From assembly GCF_022230925.1 (NCBI RefSeq), contig NZ_JAKKFH010000034.1:186001-250000 (forward strand): a stretch of 64,000 nucleotides of DNA, in the 5' to 3' direction. Position numbers and translations under genes: made by a program. Below the pieces are notes generated by a model, which saw nothing but the letters and a program-made list of their open reading frames with translations, had not been told where the DNA came from and ran no database searches. This DNA comes from Micromonospora alfalfae. Its GTDB lineage: Bacteria; Actinomycetota; Actinomycetes; Mycobacteriales; Micromonosporaceae. How positions within the stretch are numbered: the first letter of the stretch is position 1; the number at the start of each line of letters is the position of its first letter. This document shows positions 42,356 to 50,671 of the stretch, piece by piece.

Positions 42356-43384
42356 TCAGGGCTCCAGCACCACCTTGCCGGCCCGGCTGCGGTTCTCGGC
42401 GAACACCAGTGCCGCGGAGACCTCGCTGAGCGGGTAGCGGGCGGCGATCTGCGGCACTATCACTCCCTGCCGCAGCAGGTCGAGCACGATGCCGAGGTCG
42501 GTACGCAGGCGACGGCGGAACGCGGCGCGGCGGGTGAGCTGGCCGGCCCAGAAGTTGTAGAAGCCGGCCCGGTGACCGTTGGGCAGCGCGTTCCAGGTGT
42601 AGAGGCGGGTCAGCAGCTTCACGAAGACCCACACGACCGACTGCCCGGTGCCGACGGCGGCGGCGTTGCCGTAGACGACAAGCTTGCCGCCGGGGGCGAG
42701 CAGGGCGTACGAGGTGCGTACGCCCGGGCCGCCGACCGGGTCGAAGACGGCGTCGACGCCACCCGGCGACAGCTCGCGGACCCGCGCCGCCATTTCCGGG
42801 TCGCGGTAGTCAAGGGGTTCGACGCCGAGTTCGCGCAGCCCGGCGTGGTGCCGTTCGGCGGCGGTGCCGATGACCCGCAGGCCGAGGTGTCGGCCGAGTT
42901 GGACGAGCACGCTCCCGACGCCGCCGTTCGCACCGTGCACGAGGATGGTCTGTCCGGCCGTCAGGTCGGCGTCCCGCAGCATCTGCCAGGCGGTCACCCC
43001 GTTGACGACGACGGTCTCGGCCTCCGCGGGGTCCAGACCCGCCGGCACCGGGGTCAGGGCGTCGATGTCGACAAGCGCGTGCGTGGCCCACGCGCCGGTC
43101 TTGGTGACCGCCGCCACCCGCGTGCCGACCAGTGCGTCGTCGCCGTCGGGGCCGACCTCCCGGACGGTGCCGACGAGGTCGTAGCCGGGCACGAACGGAA
43201 ACTTCGGCTGGCCGGGGTACAGCGCGTGGCGCATCTGCTGCTCGGCGAACGAGATGCCGGTGGCCTCGACCTGGACCAGCGCCTGCCCCCGGGCGGGCAC
43301 TGGCATCGCGCGTCGGTGCAGCAGGAGGCCGTCGGGCTCCACCACGCCGGGCAGCACCACTTCGGTGATCGTGTCGGTGGTCAT
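42356..43384 (-). CDS. NADP-dependent zinc-free quinone oxidoreductase (MDR family)
   Basis: 342 residues of the quinone-reductase branch of the medium-chain dehydrogenases. A GroES-like N-terminal half (VEATGISFAEQQMRHALYPG) is followed by the nucleotide-binding loop ILVHGANGGVGSVLVQLGRH, then FDPVGGPGVRTSYALLAPGG. The zinc ligands of alcohol dehydrogenases are absent. ATG 43384 follows AAGGGAGAACCC. The protein is controlled by the TetR protein encoded upstream on the same strand, as both promoters share one operator sequence. It probably reduces an electrophilic or quinone compound. Confidence 0.92.
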   Translation of the reverse strand: MTTDTITEVVLPGVVEPDGLLLHRRAMPVPARGQALVQVEATGISFAEQQMRHALYPGQPKFPFVPGYDLVGTVREVGPDGDDALVGTRVAAVTKTGAWATHALVDIDALTPVPAGLDPAEAETVVVNGVTAWQMLRDADLTAGQTILVHGANGGVGSVLVQLGRHLGLRVIGTAAERHHAGLRELGVEPLDYRDPEMAARVRELSPGGVDAVFDPVGGPGVRTSYALLAPGGKLVVYGNAAAVGTGQSVVWVFVKLLTRLYTWNALPNGHRAGFYNFWAGQLTRRAAFRRRLRTDLGIVLDLLRQGVIVPQIAARYPLSEVSAALVFAENRSRAGKVVLEP

Positions 43385-43396
43385 CGGGTTCTCCCT

Positions 43397-43422
43397 TGTT
43401 TGTAAGTGCGTACTCACACACT
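43397..43422. promoter_or_regulatory. TetR operator of the oxidoreductase promoter
   Basis: A 26-base element beginning TGTTTGTAAGTG and containing the dyad AGTGCGTACTCAC. It lies 13-38 bases before the oxidoreductase start. It matches the element at 44014-44039 at 22 of 26 positions. Confidence 0.8.
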
Positions 43423-43471
43423 TGTCGGGTCAAAAGAGCGGGCCGCCGAAGCGGCCCAGCATCGGGGTCGG

Positions 43472-44014
43472 TCAGGGGTGGCGAATGCCGGCGGTCAGGG
43501 CGCGAGCCCAGGGCTCCGGGACCTGCTCCAGGCCGGCCGTCACGATCAGGTGGCACAACTGGCCGTACGCGAAGAATTGCTGCACCTGCGCGTCGCTGGC
43601 CCCTGCCCGACTCTGCACGAAGGTCGCGACCCGTCGGTAACCGGCCCGCACCGCCTCGGCGATCTCCGGGATGTCAGTGACGGCCTGCGCCTGCACCTGG
43701 AAGAGCAGCAGGTCGCGATCGGCGATCAGCTCCGCGTAAGCACCGCCCATGGCGTCGAGGATCTCCTGCGGGCTGTCACCCTCGGCGCGCTCCGCACCCG
43801 CCTCGATCGCGTCAGCGATCCGGTCGAAACACACCCCGGCCGCCGCCACGAACAAGCCGAGCTTTCCGGAGAAGAGCCGAAAGACGTACGCCTCGGAGAT
43901 GCCGGCGGCGGCGGCCACGGCGGTGACCGGGGTGGCGTGGAAGCCGGCGCGTGCGAACACCGACACGGCGGTGTTCAGGACGGTGACCCGGCGGGCCTCG
44001 GCGGTGGATCGCAT
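43472..44014 (-). CDS. TetR-family transcriptional regulator
   Basis: 180 residues. The N-terminal HTH includes VLNTAVSVFARAGFHATPVT and AAAAGISEAYVFRLFSGKLG, followed by an all-helical ligand-binding domain containing a TetR_C-like stretch (LLLFQVQAQAVTDIPEIAEA). ATG 44014 was chosen as the HTH starts just after it; the longer frame runs through the operator. Its own promoter and that of the downstream oxidoreductase contain the same palindromic site, so it is self-regulating and probably an electrophile- or drug-sensing repressor. Confidence 0.94.
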   Translation of the reverse strand: MRSTAEARRVTVLNTAVSVFARAGFHATPVTAVAAAAGISEAYVFRLFSGKLGLFVAAAGVCFDRIADAIEAGAERAEGDSPQEILDAMGGAYAELIADRDLLLFQVQAQAVTDIPEIAEAVRAGYRRVATFVQSRAGASDAQVQQFFAYGQLCHLIVTAGLEQVPEPWARALTAGIRHP

Positions 44015-44039
44015 GTTTGTAAGTGTGCACTCACAAACA
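44014..44039. promoter_or_regulatory. TetR operator of its own promoter
   Basis: Arms TGTTTGT (44014-44020) and ACAAACA (44033-44039) enclose AGTGTGCACT, a perfect inner dyad. The site overlaps the start codon of the TetR gene, which would allow tight autorepression. Confidence 0.85.
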
Positions 44040-44065
44040 ATCGCCGTCAAGCCTGGCGCGGACTT

Positions 44066-44398
44066 TCAGGGTGCGATCCGCAGCTGCCGGATCGCTGTGT
44101 CGTCGTAGTCGCTGAAGCGGTAACGGAGGCCGGCGAACGGGCTGCCGGGGAAGTCGCCCGTGATCGTCGCGGTCACGACGGTGCCGGCGGGAGTGTCCTC
44201 GACGTCGGTGATCTCGTACGACACCAGCGGCACGGCACGACGCCACGCGCGGATGGCCTCGATGCCCCGCCACTCGGTCGACTCGTCCTCGACCACGGCG
44301 TCCTCGGCGAAGAGGGCGAAGTAGTCCTCGGAGTCGGGCCGGCCGGCGAGCTCGAAGTAGCGGCGGATGATGGCCGGTGCGGCCTGGGTGACAGTCAC
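44066..44398 (-). CDS. NTF2-like / SnoaL-like protein
   Basis: 110 residues of the NTF2/SnoaL cone fold: IIRRYFELAGRPDSEDYFAL, FAEDAVVEDESTEWRGIEAI and YEITDVEDTPAGTVVTATIT. GTG 44398 follows GGTCTCCAAC. The preceding frame to 44617 is unconserved. It is divergent from a HxlR regulator, from which it is likely controlled. Such proteins often handle reactive small molecules, but no active site can be named. Confidence 0.85.
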   Translation of the reverse strand: MTVTQAAPAIIRRYFELAGRPDSEDYFALFAEDAVVEDESTEWRGIEAIRAWRRAVPLVSYEITDVEDTPAGTVVTATITGDFPGSPFAGLRYRFSDYDDTAIRQLRIAP

Positions 44399-44474
44399 GG
44401 TTGGAGACCCTTCCGGACGTCGCTGGGCAGCAGGAGGCACATGCCACCCGGACGTCGTACAGTTACTTCTGAAA

Positions 44475-44507
44475 TAGCACCTACTAACTTCGAGACTAGC
44501 ACCTACT
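44475..44507. promoter_or_regulatory. Direct repeats in HxlR / NTF2-like divergent promoter
   Basis: TAGCACCTACT occurs at 44475-44485 and again at 44497-44507, a 22-base period (two helical turns). This places two protein dimers on one face of the DNA. It lies between the divergent genes at 44398 and 44525 and is the likely HxlR binding site. Confidence 0.7.
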
Positions 44508-44524
44508 CGGGAGAGGGCACAGTT

Positions 44525-45034
44525 GTGGCCGGGAAGATCCGCTTGGAGGACCGCGAATGCCCGCTGTCCAGCGCGCTGGGCCATGTGGGCGAGTGGTGGA
44601 CGCTGTTGATCCTGCACGACGCCTTCGACGGCTACACCCGGTTCGACCAGTTCCAGGCCAACCTGGGCGTCTCGTCCAGCATCCTGACCAGCCGACTCAA
44701 GACCCTCACCGGTCAGGGGTTGCTCGAACGTCGCCGTTACCAGACCAGGCCCGACCGCTACGAGTACGTCCTCACCGACCTCGGCCGCAGCCTGCGGCCC
44801 GTCGTCGTCGCCCTCGCCGCCTGGGGTAACTCACGTCTCGATCCGAGCGAGCGCAGCATGATCCTCGTCGACCGGACCACCGGGCTGGAGGCCGACCCGG
44901 TGATCGTGGACCGCAACAGCGGTCGCCCGCTCGACGACGCCGACTTCGTGTTCGCCGCCGGCCCGGCCGCCAGCGAGACCATGCGCAAACGCTACGAGCA
45001 CATCCCCACCCAGGCGACCCCGCAGCGGCCCTGA
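44525..45034 (+). CDS. HxlR-family transcriptional regulator
   Basis: 169 residues. The HxlR winged helix is clear: LSSALGHVGEWWTLLILHDA, FDQFQANLGVSSSILTSRLK, LLERRRYQTRPDRYEYVLTD. A C-terminal extension of about 60 residues (MILVDRTTGLEADPVIVDRN) is typical of longer actinobacterial members. GTG 44525 follows GGGAGAGGG; frames further upstream overlap other genes. It controls the NTF2-like gene on the other strand and probably itself. Confidence 0.9.
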   Translation: MAGKIRLEDRECPLSSALGHVGEWWTLLILHDAFDGYTRFDQFQANLGVSSSILTSRLKTLTGQGLLERRRYQTRPDRYEYVLTDLGRSLRPVVVALAAWGNSRLDPSERSMILVDRTTGLEADPVIVDRNSGRPLDDADFVFAAGPAASETMRKRYEHIPTQATPQRP

Positions 45035-45039
45035 CCTGG

Positions 45040-45921
45040 TCACTCCAGCGGATAGAGGCGGGCCGGGTCGCCGGGTCGGAGGCTGTCCGGCAGGTCGTCG
45101 GCGCTGCTGGCGGTGATCGAGCCGAGCAGCGCCAACGAGCGGGCGGACTCCGTACCGGGCTCGGCGTGGTAGATCACCAGCAACTGCCCGTCGGCGCCCG
45201 CCACCGCGAGCTTGTCGCAGTACAGGTCGAGGTCGCCCACCTCGGGGTGGTGCAGCCGGCTGACCACGCCCTCCCGCCGACGCACCTCGTGTCGCGCCCA
45301 CAGTTGCCGAAAGCAGTCGCTCTTGAGTGACAACTCCCCCACCAGTGCCGTCAACCGTGGGTCGTCGGTGGCCCCGCCCGAGTCGGCACGCATCTGCCCC
45401 ACCACGCTCTGCATCGCCTGCCGCCAGTCGCGGAACAGCTCCCGCTCGGCCGGGTCCAGGAACACCGCGCGGAGTCGGTTGGCGCCCGGGGCGAGATTCG
45501 GCGACAGCGCCCTCGCCATCGGGTTCGACGCCAGGATGTCGAGGTAGCGATTCTGCACGAAGGCCGGCATGGAGAGCTGCCGCAGCAGGTGCAGGATGCT
45601 GGCCGGGACCCGCTCGGCGGCCGGTCGGGCCGCCCGACGCGACCGCGCCCGGCTCAACCCGATCATGTACGCGGTCGCCTCCGGATCCAGCCGCAGCACC
45701 CCGGCGAGGGCATCGAGGACCTGCACCGAAGGGTGCCGCTCGCGCCCCTGCTCCAACCGGAGGTAGTAGTCGGCGCTGATGCCGGCCAGCATCGCCACCT
45801 CCTCACGCCGCAGCCCCGGCACCCGGCGCAGGCCAACGCCCGGGCCGAGCCCGACGTCCTCGGGCCGGGTCTGCTCCCGGCGGGCGCGCAGGAAGTCACC
45901 GAGCGGGTTCGTTGCGTCCAT
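45040..45921 (-). CDS. XRE-family regulator with MmyB-like ligand domain
   Basis: 293 residues. The N-terminal HTH_31 domain includes LGDFLRARREQTRPEDVGLG, RVPGLRREEVAMLAGISADY and YLRLEQGRERHPSVQVLDAL. The C-terminal MmyB-like (PAS-like) domain includes FVQNRYLDILASNPMARALS and VGDLDLYCDKLAVAGADGQL. Such proteins are usually divergent from the reductase they control. Here the neighbour is the aldo/keto reductase at 46076. ATG 45921 starts the conserved DATNPLGDFL. It is convergent with the HxlR gene. Confidence 0.93.
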   Translation of the reverse strand: MDATNPLGDFLRARREQTRPEDVGLGPGVGLRRVPGLRREEVAMLAGISADYYLRLEQGRERHPSVQVLDALAGVLRLDPEATAYMIGLSRARSRRAARPAAERVPASILHLLRQLSMPAFVQNRYLDILASNPMARALSPNLAPGANRLRAVFLDPAERELFRDWRQAMQSVVGQMRADSGGATDDPRLTALVGELSLKSDCFRQLWARHEVRRREGVVSRLHHPEVGDLDLYCDKLAVAGADGQLLVIYHAEPGTESARSLALLGSITASSADDLPDSLRPGDPARLYPLE

Positions 45922-46075
45922 GCCACCGACGGTAGATCGCCGGGCGGCCCGGTGACTGGCTGTGTCACTACCAGGAACAGCTCGCCCTGCCGGCCGGGCG
46001 ACTGCCGACGCACAGTCGTCGGAGGGCCGGTTCCAAGCGGCCCAGATGTCACCACGACAACGAGCAGAGGATGAG

Positions 46076-46942
46076 ATGAGCGAGAACCTTCCCGGTGGTG
46101 CCCTCACCCCCGCTGACGGCCTCACCCTGAGCCGGATGGGCTACGGGGCGATGCAGTTGGCCGGCCCGGGTGTCTTCGGCCCGCCCCGCGACCGCGAGCA
46201 GGCGCTCGCCGTACTCCGCGAGGCCGTCGACCTGGGCGTCCGGCACATCGACACCAGCGACTTCTACGGGCCCGTGGTGGTCAACGAGCTGATCCGCGAG
46301 GCGCTCCACCCGTACCCCCAGGGTTTGCACCTGGTCACCAAGGTCGGCGCGCGGCGCGGCGCCGACCGCTCCTGGATCCCGGCCCTGGAGCCGGACGACC
46401 TCAAGGCCCAGGTCCGGGAGAACCTGGACCACCTCGGCCTGGACGTGCTCGACGTGGTCAACCTGCGGGTAGGCGTGGCGGAGGGCACGGGCGACGCGCC
46501 GCTCGGCGCGCAGTTCGCCGCCCTGGCGGAGCTGCGGCAGGAGGGCCTGATCCGGCACCTCGGCCTCAGCAACGTGACGCTCGACCAGCTCGACGAGGCC
46601 CAGGCCATCGCGCCGGTGGTCACCGTGCAGAACCTCTACAACGTGGCCAACCGGCAGGACGACGCCCTGGTCGACCGGTGCGCGGCGGAGAACATCGCGT
46701 TCGCGGCGTTCTTCCCGCTCGGCGGGTTCACGCCCTTGCAGTCCGACACGCTCGACGGCGTGGCCGCCCGACTGGGTGCCTCACCGCAGCAGGTCGCCCT
46801 CGCCTGGCTTCTCCAGCGCTCCCCCACCACAGTGCTGATCCCCGGCACCTCCAGCGTGGCGCACCTGCGGGAGAACATGGCGGCGGCCGACCTGAAACTG
46901 CCGACCGACGCCATCGAGGAACTGGACGCGCTGGCTTCCTAG
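46076..46942 (+). CDS. Aldo/keto reductase
   Basis: 288 residues of the AKR TIM barrel. The tetrad residues are in VRHIDTSDFYGPVVVNELIR (Asp, Tyr) and LHLVTKVGARRG (Lys). Cofactor-binding segments TVQNLYNVANRQDD and TVLIPGTSSVAHLRENMAAA are present. The usual catalytic His on strand 4 (often in DVVQLHxxG-like context) is replaced by NLRVG, as in the AKR13/YajO-like actinobacterial members. It is an NADPH-dependent carbonyl reductase divergent from its XRE regulator. ATG 46076 follows AGAGG. Confidence 0.93.
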   Translation: MSENLPGGALTPADGLTLSRMGYGAMQLAGPGVFGPPRDREQALAVLREAVDLGVRHIDTSDFYGPVVVNELIREALHPYPQGLHLVTKVGARRGADRSWIPALEPDDLKAQVRENLDHLGLDVLDVVNLRVGVAEGTGDAPLGAQFAALAELRQEGLIRHLGLSNVTLDQLDEAQAIAPVVTVQNLYNVANRQDDALVDRCAAENIAFAAFFPLGGFTPLQSDTLDGVAARLGASPQQVALAWLLQRSPTTVLIPGTSSVAHLRENMAAADLKLPTDAIEELDALAS

Positions 46943-48520
46943 CTAGTGCTGGTGCGGCCGGTTGCGGATCAGGGTGAGCGCCAGCGCGGCGGTGACCAGG
47001 AAGACGATGCCGTTGATCCGCAACCCGGCCTGGACACCGGAGGTCAGTGCCTCCGCGATCGCCGCCCGGACCGGGTCGGGCAGGGGTTGGCTGCCGTTGA
47101 CGCCGGAGGCCACCGCTGCCTGCACTGCGGTACGGGTGGGTTCGCCGATCTGGTGCGCGGCGAGCCGGTCCGGCAGGTCGGCCACCATCGTGGTGGTGAG
47201 GAGCGTGCCGAGCACTGACGAGCCGAGCACCGAGCCGACCTGGCGGGCGGCGTTGACCGCGCCGGAGGCCATGCCTGCCTGGGCGGGCGCGACGCTGGCC
47301 AACGCCGCCGCCGTCGCCGGGGCCACCACCAGACCGCTGGCCGCGCCGAACAACACGAACAGCGCCCAGCGGTCACCGAACGACGTGGTCGGCCCCTGGT
47401 TGGCCAGCGCGAAGCTGGCCACCGCACCGAGGACCAGGCCGAGGGTCAACGGCGCCTTGAATCCGGTACGACGGATCGCGCGCCCGGCACCGAAGGCGAC
47501 CAGCACGTACGCGCCGAAGAGCACCAGCATCCGCCAGCCGGTGTCCAGCGGGCTGAGCGCCTGGGCACGTTCGTGGAAGAGGACCAACAGGATCGCCACG
47601 CCGGTGAAACCGAACAGCGACACCGCGCCGACGACCATGACGGCGCTGACCGACGCGGACCGGAACAGCCGCACGTCGAGCATTGGCGCGCTGGTCCGCA
47701 GCTCGACCAGCACGAACGCGACAAGTGCGACGACCGCGACAACCCAGGCCGTCGACACCACCGGGTTGGTGTAGCCGACCTTGCCGCCCTGGATCAGCGC
47801 GTAGACGGCGGCCGCGATGGCGACGGTTCCCAGGAGGAGGCCGGGCACGTCGAGTCGGGCGGCGTTCGGCCGGGACTCGGCCACCCCGACGATGGCGACG
47901 ACGAGGGTGACCAGCCCCAGCGCGATCGTCGACAGGTAGACGCTGTGCCACTGGTAGTGCCGCAACAGGAAGCCGGCGATGAGCGGGCCGATCGCGAGGC
48001 CGATGCCGGACGCCGCCGACCACGCGGTGATGACCTCGGTCCGTCGGTGCGGATCGGTGAAGGTCGCGCCGAGGATCGCCAGACTGTTCGGCAGGATCAG
48101 GGCCCCGCCGAGGCCGGCGACCAACTGCCCCACGATCACCCACCCGACGGTCGGAGCCTCAGCCACGACGGCTGCGCCGACGATCATCGCGACGACCCCG
48201 GCGCCGAACATGCGCTTACGCCCGTATCGGCTGCCCAGGGTGGCCGCGGACAGCACGACGCTCGCCACCATCAGGGTGTAGGCGCTGGGGATCCAGACCA
48301 GAGTTGTGGGGTCGACCCGCAGGTCCTGCTGGATCGTGGTCAACGCGGAGACCGTCGCGGTGATCTGCAGGAACGTGATCATCGCGCCCAGGCACATGGC
48401 GATCAGGGTCACCGGGCGGGAGCCGCGCAAGGAGGAGCGGGCGGGCGCGGCCGGCCCTGGTGAGGTCTTGCCGGATGGGGCCGCTCCGGATGGGGTCGAG
48501 GCCGTGGCGCTAGTGGTCAC
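46943..48520 (-). CDS. MFS drug exporter, DHA2 (14-TMS) family
   Basis: 525 residues with 14 membrane segments. Motif A is GSRYGRKRMFGAG and motif C lies in SAASGIGLAIGPLIAGFLLR. Extracytoplasmic loop residues 435-480 include VASGVNGSQPLPDPVRAAIA. GTG 48520 after AAGGA is preferred over ATG 48556 because the latter lies inside the operator repeats. It is divergent from the HxlR gene and presumably repressed by it. It ends directly against the stop of the convergent aldo/keto reductase. Confidence 0.92.
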   Translation of the reverse strand: MTTSATASTPSGAAPSGKTSPGPAAPARSSLRGSRPVTLIAMCLGAMITFLQITATVSALTTIQQDLRVDPTTLVWIPSAYTLMVASVVLSAATLGSRYGRKRMFGAGVVAMIVGAAVVAEAPTVGWVIVGQLVAGLGGALILPNSLAILGATFTDPHRRTEVITAWSAASGIGLAIGPLIAGFLLRHYQWHSVYLSTIALGLVTLVVAIVGVAESRPNAARLDVPGLLLGTVAIAAAVYALIQGGKVGYTNPVVSTAWVVAVVALVAFVLVELRTSAPMLDVRLFRSASVSAVMVVGAVSLFGFTGVAILLVLFHERAQALSPLDTGWRMLVLFGAYVLVAFGAGRAIRRTGFKAPLTLGLVLGAVASFALANQGPTTSFGDRWALFVLFGAASGLVVAPATAAALASVAPAQAGMASGAVNAARQVGSVLGSSVLGTLLTTTMVADLPDRLAAHQIGEPTRTAVQAAVASGVNGSQPLPDPVRAAIAEALTSGVQAGLRINGIVFLVTAALALTLIRNRPHQH

Positions 48521-48543
48521 TGAAGATCCTTCAGGCTGATGGT

Positions 48544-48609
48544 CTGACTTGCGCATGCTGAAGTCAGCTTGCCCCAGTGAAGCACCTGGCTAGCCTCCAT
48601 GCAAGTCAG
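48544..48609. promoter_or_regulatory. HxlR operator repeats between exporter and regulator
   Basis: CTGACTT (48544-48550) and AAGTCAG (48561-48567) form an inverted repeat. A third AAGTCAG lies at 48603-48609, followed by GTACGC. The three copies sit in the 100-base space between the divergent starts, typical for HxlR regulators. Confidence 0.7.
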
Positions 48610-48622
48610 GTACGCTGGGGGC

Positions 48623-49102
48623 ATGGAGGACCTACGAGGCGATCGCGATTCCTGGACGAGCGAAAACTGCTCGGTGGCCCGGGCGATGGACATCGTGGGC
48701 AGCAGGTCGACGGTCCTGATCCTGCGCGAGGCCCTGCTCGGCACGCGCCGCTTCGACGACTTCGTCCGCCGGGTCGGCGTCGGCGAGCCCGCCATGGCCG
48801 CCCGCCTCAAGGAAATGGTCGCCGCCGAACTGCTCGAACGGATCCCCTACCGGGAGCCCGGGCAGCGCACCCGCCACGAGTACCAACTCACCCGCAAGGG
48901 CCGCGAACTCCTGCCCGTCATCACCGCACTGCGCAACTGGGGCGACACCTGGGCCGCCACCGACACCGGCCCGTCCGTCGTCGCCACCCACCACGACTGC
49001 GGCGAGCCGATCCGCGCCGTACTCCGCTGCGCCGCCGGCCACGAGATCGCCGACAGCGACATCGACATCATCGCCGGCCCGGGCCTCGTCCGCCGCGACT
49101 GA
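48623..49102 (+). CDS. HxlR-family transcriptional regulator
   Basis: 159 residues. The winged helix includes NCSVARAMDIVGSRSTVLIL, FDDFVRRVGVGEPAMAARLK and LLERIPYREPGQRTRHEYQL. Behind it a short Cys-containing C-terminal part (HHDCGEPIRAVLRCAAGHEI) may bind metal. ATG 48623 follows GGGGG; an earlier ATG at 48599 lies in the operator. It probably represses the divergent exporter gene. Confidence 0.93.
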   Translation: MEDLRGDRDSWTSENCSVARAMDIVGSRSTVLILREALLGTRRFDDFVRRVGVGEPAMAARLKEMVAAELLERIPYREPGQRTRHEYQLTRKGRELLPVITALRNWGDTWAATDTGPSVVATHHDCGEPIRAVLRCAAGHEIADSDIDIIAGPGLVRRD

Positions 49103-49289
49103 ACCGGAAGGCCGTGGCCGGACCACCGCACTGCCGCCACCCAGGTCGCGCGGCAACGCCCCGGTCCGGCAGCTCTTCCTGGCCGCGAACCATCCGCCGC
49201 AGCGGAACTGACGGCATTGGTTCACAACAAGCGCGGCCGGCAACGCCACGGCAGGTGCCGTCATCCAATCGATCATGTGACTGAAAGTG

Positions 49290-49305
49290 TCGTACACCTG
49301 TTCTA
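49290..49305 (+). promoter_or_regulatory. LexA (SOS) box candidate before the 13E12-type gene
   Basis: TCGTACACCTGTTCTA matches the actinobacterial SOS box TCGAAC-N4-GTTCGA with two mismatches, one in each half. It lies 11 bases before the start codon. 13E12-repeat genes of Mycobacterium tuberculosis are known members of the LexA regulon. The preceding stretch (49103-49289) contains a loose inverted repeat, GCCGGACC at 49117 and GGTCCGGC at 49163, but no gene. Confidence 0.7.
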
Positions 49306-49315
49306 GTGTCGGGTC

Positions 49316-50566
49316 ATGCTCAAGGAGTTGGCGCTGGCAGACGACGCTGTCGTCGCCTGCGTCGACGCCCCCGCCTGGCCGGTCCCGGAACGGGAGCTGA
49401 TCGCCGCGCTCGACGCCGCACACCGCCTTCAGCAACGCCTCGCCGCCGTCACCCTCACCCTGATTCGTGAGATCGACGGCCGCGGCACGGCCCGCAGTCA
49501 AGGAGCCTCCTCCACCGCAGTCTGGCTCCGCGAACGACTGCGGCTGACGGTTCCCGCCGCCCGCCGCCTGATCGACCTCGCCACCGCGCTGGACGCCGGC
49601 AATCCCGGCATCCGACAAGCGCTGGCTGATGGCACCATCAGCCTGGACCAGGCCCGGGTCATCGCCGACACCGTCGGCACCGTGCAGGCCACCGCCGGCC
49701 CCGAGGCCGCCGACAAGGCCGTCAGCCTCCTCACCGACTGGGCCGGCCAGTTCGACCCCTCCCTGCTGCGCAAACTCGGCAACCGCATCCTCGACCACGT
49801 CGCTCCTGACCTCGCCGACGCCGCCGCCAAAGCTGCCATGGAGGCCGAGGCGGCCCGTGCCGCCCGCGACCGTCACCTCACGCTGTCGGAACAGACCGAC
49901 GGCCGACTCCGGCTCACCGGCATCCTCGACGCCGAAACCGCCGGTCTGCTCCGCGCGGCCATCGACCCATTGACCACGCCATCAGGCCCCGACGATCAGC
50001 GCTCCCCCGGGCAACGCCGGCATGACGCGCTCACCGACGTCTGCCGACTCAGCCTGCGCACCAGCGACCTACCCGAACACGGCAACGACCCCGCCCAGAT
50101 CGTCGTCATCAGCACCTACGACGCGCTCACGGCAAAGCTCGACGCCGGCACCCTCGACACCGGACTCACCCTCACCCCGGAAGCGGTGCGCCGGCTCGCC
50201 TGCGACGCCGGCGTCCTGCCCGCCGTCCTCGGCGGCGCTGGCCAAATCCTCGACGTCGGGCGGCAACGCCGCCTCATCACCGGGCCTCTGCGACGCGCCC
50301 TCGTGCTCCGCGACAGGGGTTGCGCGTTCCCCGGCTGCGACCGACCACCCCGCTGGTGCGACGCCCACCACATCGAGCACTGGGCCGACGGCGGCCTAAC
50401 CAGCCTGGCCAACGCCGTGCTGCTCTGCGGCTACCACCACCGACACATTCACCACAGCGACTGGAGTGTCCGACTCGGCAGCGACGGCCACCCCGAATTC
50501 ACCCCGCCCGCCTGGCTCGATCCCGAGCAGGTCCCCCGCCGCAACCACTACCACCGACGGACGTAG
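49316..50566 (+). CDS. 13E12-type DUF222 / HNH endonuclease-domain protein
   Basis: 416 residues. The N-terminal DUF222 region (about 20-290) includes STAVWLRERLRLTVPAARRL and DGTISLDQARVIADTVGTV. The C-terminal HNH nuclease fold includes DRGCAFPGCDRPPRWCDAHH and IEHWADGGLTSLANAVLLCG, followed by YHHRHIH. Both zinc Cys pairs and the catalytic His are present. The function of these multicopy actinobacterial proteins is unsettled. They resemble mobile or DNA-damage-induced nucleases. ATG 49316 fits the LexA-like box just upstream. Confidence 0.93.
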   Translation: MLKELALADDAVVACVDAPAWPVPERELIAALDAAHRLQQRLAAVTLTLIREIDGRGTARSQGASSTAVWLRERLRLTVPAARRLIDLATALDAGNPGIRQALADGTISLDQARVIADTVGTVQATAGPEAADKAVSLLTDWAGQFDPSLLRKLGNRILDHVAPDLADAAAKAAMEAEAARAARDRHLTLSEQTDGRLRLTGILDAETAGLLRAAIDPLTTPSGPDDQRSPGQRRHDALTDVCRLSLRTSDLPEHGNDPAQIVVISTYDALTAKLDAGTLDTGLTLTPEAVRRLACDAGVLPAVLGGAGQILDVGRQRRLITGPLRRALVLRDRGCAFPGCDRPPRWCDAHHIEHWADGGLTSLANAVLLCGYHHRHIHHSDWSVRLGSDGHPEFTPPAWLDPEQVPRRNHYHRRT

Positions 50567-50671
50567 GAGCAGCCGGCCGACCGGGCGGCCCGTCAAGGCG
50601 GGCGACCTCCGCGCGCTGGACAACGCACACGACCCTTCCGGCGCTAGACGACGAAGGCAGCACCTCGGCGC

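Noticed and set aside
41988-42632. Minus-strand 214-codon frame
   Set aside because: It mixes antisense reading of the oxidoreductase end and the 57-residue gene with no conserved pattern.
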